The position numbers and the translations under genes were made by a program. A stretch of DNA of 28,699 bases from DTSX01 sp964633465. Lineage in GTDB: Bacteria > Pseudomonadota > Gammaproteobacteria > Steroidobacterales > UBA11654. Positions 15,050 to 23,493 of the stretch are shown here, piece by piece (position 1 is the first letter of the stretch; each line of letters opens with the position of its first letter). The notes beneath the pieces are model-generated. The model worked only from the letters and a program-made list of their open reading frames with translations, did not search any database and had not been told where the DNA came from. The stretch covers positions 1-28,699 of the forward strand of contig CAZWGB010000017.1 in assembly GCA_964633465.1 (NCBI GenBank), written 5' to 3'.

Positions 15050-16495
15050 ATGAATACCGCAAATCATAAAAACAGGACCTTACAGGCTAGGAACCCGAGA
15101 ACAGGAGAGATGGATTACTCCTTTGAGACCACCGGTGAGGAGGAAATCATATCCGTTGTCGCTGATCTGAGAAAGGGTCAGCCAGCTTGGGCAGCTATGT
15201 CTGTGCAAGAACGTGCAAAGATACTGTCAAACTGGGCGGATGCAGTTGCTTCCAGTGATGAACTCCTGCAAGCCTTGGTTACAGATACTGGTCGGTATTT
15301 TATTGCCAGCGCTGAACTTGGAAGATTATCGACAATGGTTCAAGACTGGTTAAAGATTGGTGAGACCATATTTGCAGAGCAAATTGCTAAACAGTCATCG
15401 GCACCGACTGTGACCTATAAACACCAGCTGGTTCCATTTGAGGTGGTGGGTGTCATTGGTCCATGGAATTTTCCTTTCCTCATCACCTTGATTGATTTGG
15501 TTCCTGCTTTAATGGCCGGTTCAGCAGTCGTTGTTAAACCTAGCGAAATTACTCCCAGATTTATAGCACCATTGCAAAAAATCCTTGAGCAGATTCCTGC
15601 TTTGAATGCAGTTTGCAGATTCATTGAAGGGGATGGTCAAACCGGACAAGATTTGATCAAGCATGTCGATGCACTGTGTTTTACAGGCAGTGTTAAGACC
15701 GGGAAAATTGTTTATCAGAGTGGCGCTGAAAATTTTATTCCAATTTACGCTGAGCTCGGAGGCAAAGATCCGGTTATCATTACTGAAAATGCAGACCCGA
15801 AAGATACTGCGAAAATTGTTTTGAGGGCATCAGTGCAAGCCACCGGTCAAGCTTGTCAATCTATTGAGAGGGTTTATATACAATCATCCATTGCTGAGGC
15901 ATTTACCTCAGAGTTGGTTCGATTGTCTGAGCAGGTTAAAATCAACTACCCTGATGTATACCAAGGTCACATCGGGCCTCTTATTTTCGACAAGCAGGCT
16001 GAAATTATTCAAGCACACCTTAAAGATGCGGAGGAGAAAGGGGCCGAGATTCTTTGCGGTGGGTTGATTGAACAACATGGAGGCGGGTTGTGGATATTGC
16101 CAACAGTCCTGAAAAATGTTGATCACTCCATGCTAGTGATGAACGATGAAACGTTTGGTCCGATTATCCCAATCATGACCTATTCTGATGTCAATGAGGC
16201 CATTGAATTAGCGAATGATACCCAATATGGTTTGTCAGCAGCAGTTTTGGCTGGAGATAGAGTTGAAGCTGAGAGAATTGCAATGCATTTGGATGCTGGT
16301 GCAATAAGCATTCAAGATTGTGGGATAACCGCCTACGTTTTTGACGGTGAAAAAAATTGGTTCAAATACTCTGGAACCGGTGCGTCCAGGATGGGTCAAA
16401 TGGGAATGATCAGATTTTTCAGGAAGAAAGTTCTCTACACACAATCTGGAGAAACCCAGGGCATAGATGCCATGGGTGAACAGAAGCCAAGTTAA
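15050..16495 (+). CDS. NAD(P)-dependent aldehyde dehydrogenase
   Basis: A 481-residue ALDH-superfamily enzyme oxidising an aldehyde to a carboxylate. Visible landmarks are GPWNFP, VVKPSE, the nucleotide-binding FTGSVKTG, the general-base Glu235 in ELGGKDP, and the nucleophile Cys269 in GQACQS, 34 residues later as usual; ETFGPI follows. The substrate is not evident. The family spans fatty aldehydes, betaine aldehyde, succinate semialdehyde and others. The ATG has no clear ribosome-binding site and lies 72 nt after the dehydratase gene in the same direction, so co-transcription is possible. Its stop overlaps the stop of the convergent acetolactate synthase gene by four bases (16492-16495), leaving no room for a terminator between them. 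Confidence 0.93.
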   Translation: MNTANHKNRTLQARNPRTGEMDYSFETTGEEEIISVVADLRKGQPAWAAMSVQERAKILSNWADAVASSDELLQALVTDTGRYFIASAELGRLSTMVQDWLKIGETIFAEQIAKQSSAPTVTYKHQLVPFEVVGVIGPWNFPFLITLIDLVPALMAGSAVVVKPSEITPRFIAPLQKILEQIPALNAVCRFIEGDGQTGQDLIKHVDALCFTGSVKTGKIVYQSGAENFIPIYAELGGKDPVIITENADPKDTAKIVLRASVQATGQACQSIERVYIQSSIAEAFTSELVRLSEQVKINYPDVYQGHIGPLIFDKQAEIIQAHLKDAEEKGAEILCGGLIEQHGGGLWILPTVLKNVDHSMLVMNDETFGPIIPIMTYSDVNEAIELANDTQYGLSAAVLAGDRVEAERIAMHLDAGAISIQDCGITAYVFDGEKNWFKYSGTGASRMGQMGMIRFFRKKVLYTQSGETQGIDAMGEQKPS

Positions 16496-18303
16496 AACAT
16501 TGCGTTGGGATCAATATCATCGATCTCTTGATCAGTCTCTCGACTACTGATAAATTCCCCAGTTACCATTTGATCATAGGCCATTCCTGGTCCAACCATT
16601 GGGTAAACCATAGCATCAGGATCAATTATGACTTCTAAGAAAGCAGCTTTAGGAAAATCAATGAACTGCTTTATTGTCTTTGCAACGTCTTTTTTCTCAG
16701 TTAGCCGTTCTGAATACTCAAAACCGTCAGATTTAGCACACATAACAAAATCTTTTTGGCGGAGCGTTTTATCACTTCCAGAAAATCTTGCTCCATAATA
16801 GAGTTTTTGCCATTGCTTCACCATGCCGTCTCCTGCGTTGTTAAGAAGAAGAATCTTTACGGGCAAGTCATAAGCTGTAACCGTTTCCAATTCACCAAGA
16901 TTCATTCTGATGCTGCCGTCCCCATCAACATCAATGACCATTAAATCAGGTTTTGCAAATTGTGCGCCTATGGCTGCGGGTAGGCCGAAGCCCATTGTGC
17001 CCATACTGCCAGAAGTCAGCCATTGTCTTGGTTCATCAAAGTCAAAGTATTGTGCAGCCCACATTTGGTGTTGGCCTACGCCTGTGGTAACAATTGCCTT
17101 TCCTTGGGTCAATTTATTGATTTCCTCCAAGACCATCTGGGGTTGGATCAGATTTGATTCTCTGTTGTAACTAAGTGCATGTTTACTTTTTAGTTCTTGG
17201 ATTTCATCCAGCCAAGTTGCAAAGTTGAACACAAGATTTTTTTGATCAGCATAATCCGAAAGTTTGGTTATGGCTTTGTTAAGTTCTCCAATATGAAACC
17301 AATCAACGTTTTTAACTTTGTCGATCTCTGATGGATCAACGTCAAAATGGGCTACTGCTTTTGCTTGTGGAGCGAATTTTTTGGGCATCGCAGCCACTCG
17401 ATCATCGAATCTTGCTCCCACCGCGATGACAAAATCACAATCTTCAACAGCATAATTCGCATACGCAGTTCCATGCATGCCAAGCATTCGTAATGACAAG
17501 ATGGATTGAGTGCCAATCGCCCCAATTCCCATAAGTGTTGTTGCGATTGGTATTTGGAATTTTTCTGCAAAATCACGTAAAGATTTAGATCCTTCTCCAG
17601 CGATTACTCCTCCACCAACATAGAGCAATGGACGTTCAGATTGATCCAAGTGTTTAAAGAATTTTTTGCATTCAGCATCATTCAATTCTCTTTCTTGGAT
17701 TTGATTCAATCTTCCCCGATAGGCTGCTATATTTAAGCTTGCTTCTTGGTCGGGGATAATCATTGAATTCTGTATGTCTTTTGGCACGTCAACTACCACC
17801 GGACCTGGTCTACCAGATGCAGCAATTTCAAATGCAGCTCGCATTGTGGCTTCTAATTTTTCTGGTTCAGTTACCAGAAAGACATGTTTGGCAACTGAGC
17901 CCATGACGCTGGTAATCGGAGCTTCCTGAAAAGCATCCGTGCCTATGGAAGCTCGTGCCACCTGACCACAAATAACAACCAGAGGAATTGAATCTGCCAT
18001 GGCATCCCTGACGGGGGTGACCGTGTTTGTTGCACCCGGTCCTGAAGTGACTAATACCACACCTGGTTTACCTGTTGCTCTAGCGTAGCCCGCTGCCATA
18101 AATCCAGCTCCTTGTTCGTTGGCTGGAACAATCAGCGGCATTGGATCTTTCCCGTTTATTTGGTTTTCAAAATTGTATCTAAAAACCGCATCGTAGGTGG
18201 GTAGAATGGCACCACCACTGTATCCAAAAATGATCTCAACACCCTGTTCGGCGAGAACACGGATAATCAATGCTGAGCCTTCTATTTGTGCAGGTTTTGC
18301 CAT
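16492..18303 (-). CDS. ilvB: Acetolactate synthase large subunit
   Basis: The thiamine-diphosphate- and FAD-dependent catalytic subunit of acetohydroxyacid synthase, the first common step of valine, leucine and isoleucine synthesis. Landmarks are FGYSGGAILPTYDA, NEQGAGFMAAGYARATG (family activating Glu), SGPGATN, and the ThDP/Mg motif starting VDGDGSIRMN and ending LLNNAGDG. ATG 18303 gives 603 residues; the frame extends 20 codons upstream but without family similarity. The small subunit is on the opposite strand, starting 143 nt away, instead of following in the same operon as in most bacteria. Gene naming as ilvB rather than ilvI or ilvG is by family only. Confidence 0.95.
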   Translation of the reverse strand: MAKPAQIEGSALIIRVLAEQGVEIIFGYSGGAILPTYDAVFRYNFENQINGKDPMPLIVPANEQGAGFMAAGYARATGKPGVVLVTSGPGATNTVTPVRDAMADSIPLVVICGQVARASIGTDAFQEAPITSVMGSVAKHVFLVTEPEKLEATMRAAFEIAASGRPGPVVVDVPKDIQNSMIIPDQEASLNIAAYRGRLNQIQERELNDAECKKFFKHLDQSERPLLYVGGGVIAGEGSKSLRDFAEKFQIPIATTLMGIGAIGTQSILSLRMLGMHGTAYANYAVEDCDFVIAVGARFDDRVAAMPKKFAPQAKAVAHFDVDPSEIDKVKNVDWFHIGELNKAITKLSDYADQKNLVFNFATWLDEIQELKSKHALSYNRESNLIQPQMVLEEINKLTQGKAIVTTGVGQHQMWAAQYFDFDEPRQWLTSGSMGTMGFGLPAAIGAQFAKPDLMVIDVDGDGSIRMNLGELETVTAYDLPVKILLLNNAGDGMVKQWQKLYYGARFSGSDKTLRQKDFVMCAKSDGFEYSERLTEKKDVAKTIKQFIDFPKAAFLEVIIDPDAMVYPMVGPGMAYDQMVTGEFISSRETDQEIDDIDPNAMF

Positions 18304-18398
18304 TCTTTCTGTTTTTATCCTTTCATTTAAAACAAAGCAACCGACTACAATACTATAAACCATCTATTTTAAGTAAGAAATTGCAAAAACTTTCAATC

Positions 18399-18427
18399 AA
18401 AGGAGTAGTATGTTCAGTCTTTTATAA
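18399..18427 (+). other. Candidate five-codon leader ORF upstream of ilvH
   Basis: AAAGGAG (18399-18405) is placed 4 nt before ATG 18410, which opens MFSLL then TAA (18425-18427). This is the best ribosome-binding site in the ilvB-ilvH gap, yet it serves a mini-ORF out of frame with ilvH, whose own ATG 18447 has only a weak AATAGA upstream. Two of its four codons after Met are Leu, so a leucine-sensing leader or translational coupling is conceivable. I see no terminator hairpin after it, so classical attenuation is unlikely. Confidence 0.3.
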
Positions 18428-18446
18428 AACATATAGAATAGAAACA

Positions 18447-18941
18447 ATGAGACATACCATTGCAATATTGCTTCAAAACGAGACCGGTGCACTGTCACGC
18501 GTTGCCTCTATGTTTTCAACCCGAGGTTATAATATTGAATCACTGAGTGTGGCACCCACTCAGGACCCTATGGTATCCAGGTTAACCTTGGTAACCGAAG
18601 GCGAGGATGCCGTGATTGATCAAATTGCTAAACAACTTTATAAACTAATCGACGTTATTGATGTTCTGGATATCACGTTACTCGACCATGTTGAGCGTGA
18701 GCTAATGATGATCAAATGCCAACCCAAAGAACAAAAAAAAGATGCTCTTTTGGCATTCATTGATGAAGAAGACGGTAAAATTATAAGTGAAGTGGATGGC
18801 TTTATAATTCTTGAGATTATGTCTAATTACGATTCCAACAACAGATTTTTTAGAACCATAGAAAAGATAGCTGAGGTAATAGCTGTTGCTCGGAGTGGAC
18901 CATTGGCTTTGGCCAAGGGGAAAACTATCACAAGCCTTTAA
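18447..18941 (+). CDS. ilvH: Acetolactate synthase small (regulatory) subunit
   Basis: A 164-residue regulatory subunit (E. coli IlvH has 163) that stimulates the catalytic subunit and confers valine feedback. The N-terminal ACT domain is clear: RHTIAILLQNETGALSRVA, then FSTRGYNIESLSVAPT, then LTLVTEG; a C-terminal domain covers about residues 80-164, ending RSGPLALAKGK. The start at ATG 18447 matches the family start exactly; the frame is open about 59 codons upstream in sequence belonging to the divergent ilvB region. The 3' end meets icd tail to tail with 4 nt between stops. Confidence 0.95.
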   Translation: MRHTIAILLQNETGALSRVASMFSTRGYNIESLSVAPTQDPMVSRLTLVTEGEDAVIDQIAKQLYKLIDVIDVLDITLLDHVERELMMIKCQPKEQKKDALLAFIDEEDGKIISEVDGFIILEIMSNYDSNNRFFRTIEKIAEVIAVARSGPLALAKGKTITSL

Positions 18942-18945
18942 TAGC

Positions 18946-20220
18946 TTACATATTATTAATTAGAGCATCGCCAAATTCACTACATTTGACTGGTGAAACA
19001 CCGGTCATGAGCCTGGCAAAGTCGTACGTGACAACCTTCTTCTGAATTGATTTGTCCATTGCTTTTAGTATTAAATCAGCAGCTTCAGCCCAACCAAGGT
19101 ATCTCAACATCATTTCTCCAGACAGAATGACAGAACCGGGGTTTACTTTATCTTGATTTGCATATTTTGGTGCCGTTCCATGAGTAGCCTCAAAAATGGC
19201 ATGGCCGGTTATGTTATTGATGTTCCCACCTGGCGCTATACCAATGCCACCAATTTGGGCAGCTAAAGCATCAGAAAGATAGTCTCCATTTAGATTCATA
19301 GTTGCAATGACATCAAATTCCGCAGGCCTGGTAAGAACTTGTTGCAGGGTTATATCTGCGATGGTGTCTTTAACCAGTATCGCACCGTTACTGATTGCAT
19401 TTTTTTGTTCCTGATTGGCAGTTTCCTCTCCATCTTTAGCCTTGGTCTTCTCCCACTGTTCCCAAGTGTAGACATGACTTCCATATTCCCTTTCTGCCAA
19501 CTCATATCCCCAATTCCTAAAAGCGCCTTCAGTAAATTTCATGATATTGCCTTTGTGGACCAAGGTAATGCTTTTACGCTGATTGGTTATGGCATATTCA
19601 AATGCAGAACGCAGTAGTCTTTCCGATCCCTCACGTGATATGGGTTTAATGCCGATTCCTGATGACTCTGGAAACCTAATTTTACTGAAATCATCAGGGA
19701 AATATTCCTTAAACAATTGCAGAAATTTTTTTGTTGAATCACCGCCCTGTTCAAATTCTACGCCAGCATAAATATCTTCGGTATTTTCTCTGAAAATAAC
19801 CATATCCACATTTTCTGGTTCTCTGACAGGAGATGGGACACCTTGAAACCATCTTACCGGCCGTAGACACACATAGAGGTCGAGTGCTTGCCGCAAAGCG
19901 ACATTCAAAGACCTAATCCCTCCACCGATTGGAGTTGTCAGCGGTCCTTTGATTGAAACCAGATATTTTTTGCAAGATTGAATGGTTTCGTCGGGTAGCC
20001 AATTATTGAACTTGTCAAAAGCTTTCTCGCCAGCATAGACTTCAAGCCAATCAATCTTTCGATCGCCTTTATATGCTTTTTCAACAGCTGCATCCAAAAC
20101 CCTGACTGAGGATCGCCAAATATCAGGTCCGGTTCCATCTCCTTGGATAAATGGTATTGTCGGGTTATTAGGGACATTGAGTTGTCCATTTTTCAGTTCT
20201 ATCTTCGATCCACGGTTCAT
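18946..20220 (-). CDS. icd: NADP-dependent isocitrate dehydrogenase
   Basis: A 424-residue TCA-cycle enzyme converting isocitrate to 2-oxoglutarate, CO2 and NADPH; E. coli Icd has 416 residues. The protein tracks E. coli Icd: IQGDGTGPDI, KGPLTTPIGGGIRSLN, REN-EDIYAG, TLVHKGNIMKFTEGAF, ATMNLNGDYLSDALAAQ, HGTAPKYA and CSEFGDALI. Ser104 in GGIRSLN corresponds to the serine phosphorylated by AceK in E. coli, so that control is possible if AceK is encoded elsewhere. A longer loop (about residues 255-290, KAKDGEETANQEQ) replaces the shorter E. coli segment. ATG 20220 matches the family start; TTG 20253 is an in-frame alternative. The gene diverges from the RCCR-like gene. Confidence 0.96.
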   Translation of the reverse strand: MNRGSKIELKNGQLNVPNNPTIPFIQGDGTGPDIWRSSVRVLDAAVEKAYKGDRKIDWLEVYAGEKAFDKFNNWLPDETIQSCKKYLVSIKGPLTTPIGGGIRSLNVALRQALDLYVCLRPVRWFQGVPSPVREPENVDMVIFRENTEDIYAGVEFEQGGDSTKKFLQLFKEYFPDDFSKIRFPESSGIGIKPISREGSERLLRSAFEYAITNQRKSITLVHKGNIMKFTEGAFRNWGYELAEREYGSHVYTWEQWEKTKAKDGEETANQEQKNAISNGAILVKDTIADITLQQVLTRPAEFDVIATMNLNGDYLSDALAAQIGGIGIAPGGNINNITGHAIFEATHGTAPKYANQDKVNPGSVILSGEMMLRYLGWAEAADLILKAMDKSIQKKVVTYDFARLMTGVSPVKCSEFGDALINNM

Positions 20221-20272
20221 TTTTGATATTCTACTTTCCCTACTTTGATTCAATTGGGATTAATCGGCAATC

Positions 20273-20301
20273 ATTATGAATATTTTATTGGTCTTATACA
20301 A
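20273..20301 (-). promoter_or_regulatory. Possible sigma70-type promoter for icd
   Basis: Read on the minus strand, TTGTAT (20301-20296) and CATAAT (20278-20273) are separated by 17 nt; the -10 matches consensus at 5 of 6 positions and the -35 only at 3 of 6. The expected start of transcription, near 20266, leaves a leader of about 45 nt before ATG 20220. A short palindrome, CCTAAACTTAGG (20302-20313), abuts the -35 and could be an operator. The 20221-20459 interval otherwise holds no recognised feature. Confidence 0.35.
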
Positions 20302-20459
20302 CCTAAACTTAGGCTATTTTCTGATTGACCATTTTTTCATGGCATTATGGCTTCAATCGAGATTAGTATTGATCTAAATAGTCACCAATAGACTAGATCT
20401 ATGGCTTTGTTGATGGAATACTGTGATTCTATTTAGTGACAGGAAAAGGAGAACTAAAA

Positions 20460-21296
20460 GTGAGTCAAAGCAAAGAAACCAAAACCATCATGGAATTTCT
20501 CAATGAAAATCCAAACGTCGATGTTAGCCATGCTTGGGAGCGTTGTTGGGCTATTCAAACGGGTATCATCGAGCGAGTGAAAGAACGTTTTTCTGTTGAA
20601 AAACACCCTTCTTGCGAAGGTAGGGATTACTTTGTTTCTGAGGAGCATCCAAAACATGGCCAATTGGAAGGTTCCTTTACTGCTTATACTGGCGAAGAAG
20701 TTGATTGGCTGGTACATTCATGGCTTGGCAACCGAAAACGAAGTATCCTCGACATTAATGCAACCGTTTTTCTTGGTCAGGAAACAAGAGTGCCACATTT
20801 AGCAGTGATCTTCGGCACCATCCCTTTCCTCTATTTTTATGCTGAATACACACCTCGGATGGATCTTAGAACAAATCCTGATTATTTAACGAAGTACTAC
20901 GAGCCAGTCAACAAAGATTTCCTGGAATTTCGGGCGCAACCAAATTGGACACGCTTTGTCAGTCATGGAACCTATTTGAGGTCTTTAATGTCTCCGGTTT
21001 GCGTAAGCGCACACACTGAACTAAACGATGAAAATATAGACCATTGTGAACGCTATTTGGAAACCTTTATAAACCGTTGGTTCCAGTGGTTGGATGAAGC
21101 AGAAACCGTGCCTTTATCTGAACGTGCAGCACAACAAAAATACGACTTGAAAGTAAGAGAATTGGGCTACAGATATGATCCCATGAACGTTTTACCTGTA
21201 GAAGTTTTTGGTCAGGAAGAAGCCAATCGGATGCTGGATTTACGGATTGGGGTGGACCAAATAAAGTCGGTTGCCAACAGATGGGATCGGTCTTGA
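20460..21296 (+). CDS. Red chlorophyll catabolite reductase (RCCR)-like protein, FDBR superfamily
   Basis: A 278-residue protein whose middle part resembles plant RCCR (ACD2) as I recall it: a SW motif (VHSWLG) before an antiparallel sheet, then PRMDLRTNPDYLTKYYEP, matching the RKDL...NPDYLKEYY region, then YLRSLMSP, matching LFVRSAFSP. The C-terminal section (WLDEAE...RAAQQKYD...FGQEEANRMLDL) also follows the plant order. RCCR reduces a linear tetrapyrrole using ferredoxin and belongs to the ferredoxin-dependent bilin reductase superfamily. GTG 20460 is chosen because AAAAGGAG (20444-20451) lies 8 nt upstream; GTG 20436 is poorer. It starts a three-gene set with a response regulator 6 nt downstream and a histidine kinase. 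The substrate is unknown; a bilin or other tetrapyrrole is inferred. Confidence 0.72.
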   Translation: MSQSKETKTIMEFLNENPNVDVSHAWERCWAIQTGIIERVKERFSVEKHPSCEGRDYFVSEEHPKHGQLEGSFTAYTGEEVDWLVHSWLGNRKRSILDINATVFLGQETRVPHLAVIFGTIPFLYFYAEYTPRMDLRTNPDYLTKYYEPVNKDFLEFRAQPNWTRFVSHGTYLRSLMSPVCVSAHTELNDENIDHCERYLETFINRWFQWLDEAETVPLSERAAQQKYDLKVRELGYRYDPMNVLPVEVFGQEEANRMLDLRIGVDQIKSVANRWDRS

Positions 21297-21302
21297 ATAG
21301 CT

Positions 21303-21998
21303 ATGCTAAAAGCTCTCCTCATTGATGACGATGCCAAACTGGCCAGTTTGCTGGGCAATTACTTAACAAAATTTGAAATTGAGTTAAATACCACAACTGA
21401 ACCAACCCTTGCTCTAGAACTGATTGCTGAGCATGAGCCTGACTTGATTATTTTGGATGTTATGATGCCCAAAATGAACGGATTCGAAGTTTGTTCTGGT
21501 ATCAGAAAAAAATATAAAATCCCCATCATTATGCTCAGTGCTAGAGGTGAATCATTTGATCGGGTCAAAGGCCTGGATCTGGGTGCAGATGACTACATTG
21601 CTAAACCTTTTGAACCACGAGAATTGGTTGCTCGCATACACAGTCTGATCAGACGGGTTAACGATGAGGGCGAGCATCAATACCAACAAGATATATTTGA
21701 GGTGAATGCAATTCGTAGAGAAATCAGTATGGATGGTCAAATATTGAGTTTAACCAACATGGAATTTGAATTACTGGAGTTGCTGCTTGCGAGTCCAGGC
21801 ACCTTGTTCTCTCGAGATGAAATTCTCAAACACCTGAGAGGCATTGAAGCCAAGATTTTTTCTCGATCAATAGACATTTTAATTAGCAGATTACGGCAAA
21901 AAATAGAAGCAAATCCCAAAAAGCCAAGATTTATAAAAACTATATGGGGTAAAGGTTACATGTTCTTACCCAAGAACAGACCAACATTAGAATCATGA
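21303..21998 (+). CDS. OmpR-family response regulator
   Basis: A 231-residue DNA-binding response regulator. The receiver domain (about 1-118) has the acidic pair DDD at 8-10, phosphoacceptor Asp52 in LDVMMP, Ser79 and Lys101 in KPF. Residues about 130-225 form a winged-helix trans_reg_C domain (LTNMEFELLELLLASPG, SRSIDILISRLRQKI, IWGKGYMF). The style is that of CpxR/RstA. The gene begins 6 nt after the RCCR-like stop and overlaps the kinase gene by ATGA at 21995, so all three are probably one transcript. The target genes are not visible; self-regulation of the divergent gap upstream is possible. Confidence 0.95.
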   Translation: MLKALLIDDDAKLASLLGNYLTKFEIELNTTTEPTLALELIAEHEPDLIILDVMMPKMNGFEVCSGIRKKYKIPIIMLSARGESFDRVKGLDLGADDYIAKPFEPRELVARIHSLIRRVNDEGEHQYQQDIFEVNAIRREISMDGQILSLTNMEFELLELLLASPGTLFSRDEILKHLRGIEAKIFSRSIDILISRLRQKIEANPKKPRFIKTIWGKGYMFLPKNRPTLES

Positions 21999-23365
21999 AA
22001 ATACCTTTCCCGTCACTGTCTGTGAAATTAACACTGGTCTTTTTCGTTACCGCAGTAGTTTATCTGTATGGACTCTCAGTTGGCATCCGGTATTTGGTTG
22101 ATGAAGACGAACTGAGAGAAATTATCGGTTACTATCAAACCAGTTATTACGATTACATGTTGGCGGACCTCCAATACCCGCCAAATATAGGCAGAGCAGA
22201 AGAAATTGTTGATCAAATGCCTTTTGACATGAAAATAGTGGGTGAAGATTTGAATTGGAGTTCTTCACCTCAATTTACAATCATCGATGCTATAAATTTT
22301 GAATTGAGCACTTTAAACGTTGCTAAAATCAAAGCTGATATAGCTGAGGGAAGGGAATCTTCGCGTGAGGGTGTGGAGGCCACTCGATACAAAAACAGAA
22401 CCTATGCCAAAATCCCGTTTGGCGACTACACTATTTTTTTGGTGACCCCAAAAATGTCAGTACCGGTTCAAGGAGCTTATCTAATTGAAGCAATTATTGC
22501 CATCACGCTATTGGTTCTTTTGATTTGCTATGGATTGGTCCAAAGAATTTTCAGACCTATCAAATCGATCGAAGAAGGAGCCACCAGGATTGGACAAGGA
22601 GAGTTGGAACACAGAATCAATGTAAAGCAGAAAGATGAACTGGGTTCTCTGGCTCAGAAAATCAACCAGGCAGCTAGCAATACTCAGGAAACGTTGGAAA
22701 AAATAGAAGCAATGGGCCTTGCGGTCAGTCATGAGCTGAGGTCACCGCTGACTCGAGCCAGATTAGAAGTAGAGTTGTTGGAAGATTCTAAAATTAAAGA
22801 AGATTTATTAAATGAAATTAATGCCATGGAAACCATCATTACTAATCTTTTGGATAGCGAAGCTTTAGACTCTGGACATAAAAAATTACAACTCGAAACT
22901 TTTGAGCTCAATGAGATGATCAATCAAATGATGAAAAAAAGTGGTTTTCTAGCCAATTCAAATATAGCGTTCACTCCATCTGAGAATGAAGCAGATATTG
23001 AGGCAGATAAAATCTTGTTTGAGGTTATGATTAAGAACATTATGGAAAATGCGATCCGCTACAATCCCCCTGAAGGCGAGCCTATCGAACTAATAATCAA
23101 ATACATCGATGATGTCTACGAGATTAAAATCAGAGATTTTGGTTCTGGTTTTAGCGAAGAGGACATCACCAAAGTTACCGAACCATTTTACAGAACTGAT
23201 CAGTCCAGAAGTAGGCAAAGTGGTGGTTTTGGTCTCGGACTTTATCTTTGCAAGCAAATAGTTAGGGCTCATCAGGGTACTATTTCCATTGAGAACCATG
23301 AAAAGATAGGAGCCATGATCACTTTAACAATACCAAAAAGACAAAATCAGACGGAAAATGCTTAG
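21995..23365 (+). CDS. Membrane histidine kinase (HAMP-HisKA-HATPase)
   Basis: A 456-residue sensor kinase paired with the preceding regulator. TM helices lie at about 12-31 and 160-181, enclosing a periplasmic sensor of about 130 residues with no domain I recognise. A HAMP linker follows (RIFRPIKSIEEGATRIGQGELEHRI), then HisKA with the phosphoacceptor His246 in AVSHELRSPLTRARLE, and an HATPase with N box (NIMENAIRYN), G1 (IRDFGSGF), F box (EPFYRTD) and G2 (GFGLGLYL). The architecture is like RstB/CpxA. Association with an RCCR-like gene suggests that the signal concerns tetrapyrroles, redox state or envelope stress, but the sensor itself gives no direct clue. Confidence 0.95.
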   Translation: MKIPFPSLSVKLTLVFFVTAVVYLYGLSVGIRYLVDEDELREIIGYYQTSYYDYMLADLQYPPNIGRAEEIVDQMPFDMKIVGEDLNWSSSPQFTIIDAINFELSTLNVAKIKADIAEGRESSREGVEATRYKNRTYAKIPFGDYTIFLVTPKMSVPVQGAYLIEAIIAITLLVLLICYGLVQRIFRPIKSIEEGATRIGQGELEHRINVKQKDELGSLAQKINQAASNTQETLEKIEAMGLAVSHELRSPLTRARLEVELLEDSKIKEDLLNEINAMETIITNLLDSEALDSGHKKLQLETFELNEMINQMMKKSGFLANSNIAFTPSENEADIEADKILFEVMIKNIMENAIRYNPPEGEPIELIIKYIDDVYEIKIRDFGSGFSEEDITKVTEPFYRTDQSRSRQSGGFGLGLYLCKQIVRAHQGTISIENHEKIGAMITLTIPKRQNQTENA

Positions 23366-23400
23366 GTCATTTCTTGCAATAGTGTTGGTATTTTGACTTG

Positions 23401-23417
23401 ATGCTACCCAGTAGCAT
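23401..23417 (+). terminator. Short inverted repeat after the kinase gene (weak terminator or operator)
   Basis: ATGCTAC and GTAGCAT form a perfect 7-bp stem with a 3-nt loop (CCA), 36 nt after the histidine kinase stop and about 76 nt before the ferredoxin start. Only three T residues follow, so it is not a strong intrinsic terminator. It could equally be a binding site controlling the ferredoxin gene. Confidence 0.35.
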
Positions 23418-23493
23418 TTCAGCAGATTCTATGTTCTAATCCTCTCTGTATTTTTTATTAACATGTGTGCCTAAACGTACACCAGACAAAGAT

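Noticed and set aside
18270..18446. 59-codon upstream extension of ilvH
   Set aside because: It overlaps the divergent ilvB start; IlvH family length and start agree with ATG 18447.
20394..20401. TAGATCTA palindrome in the icd/RCCR-like gap
   Set aside because: Too short and AT-rich to be distinguished from chance, with no second copy.
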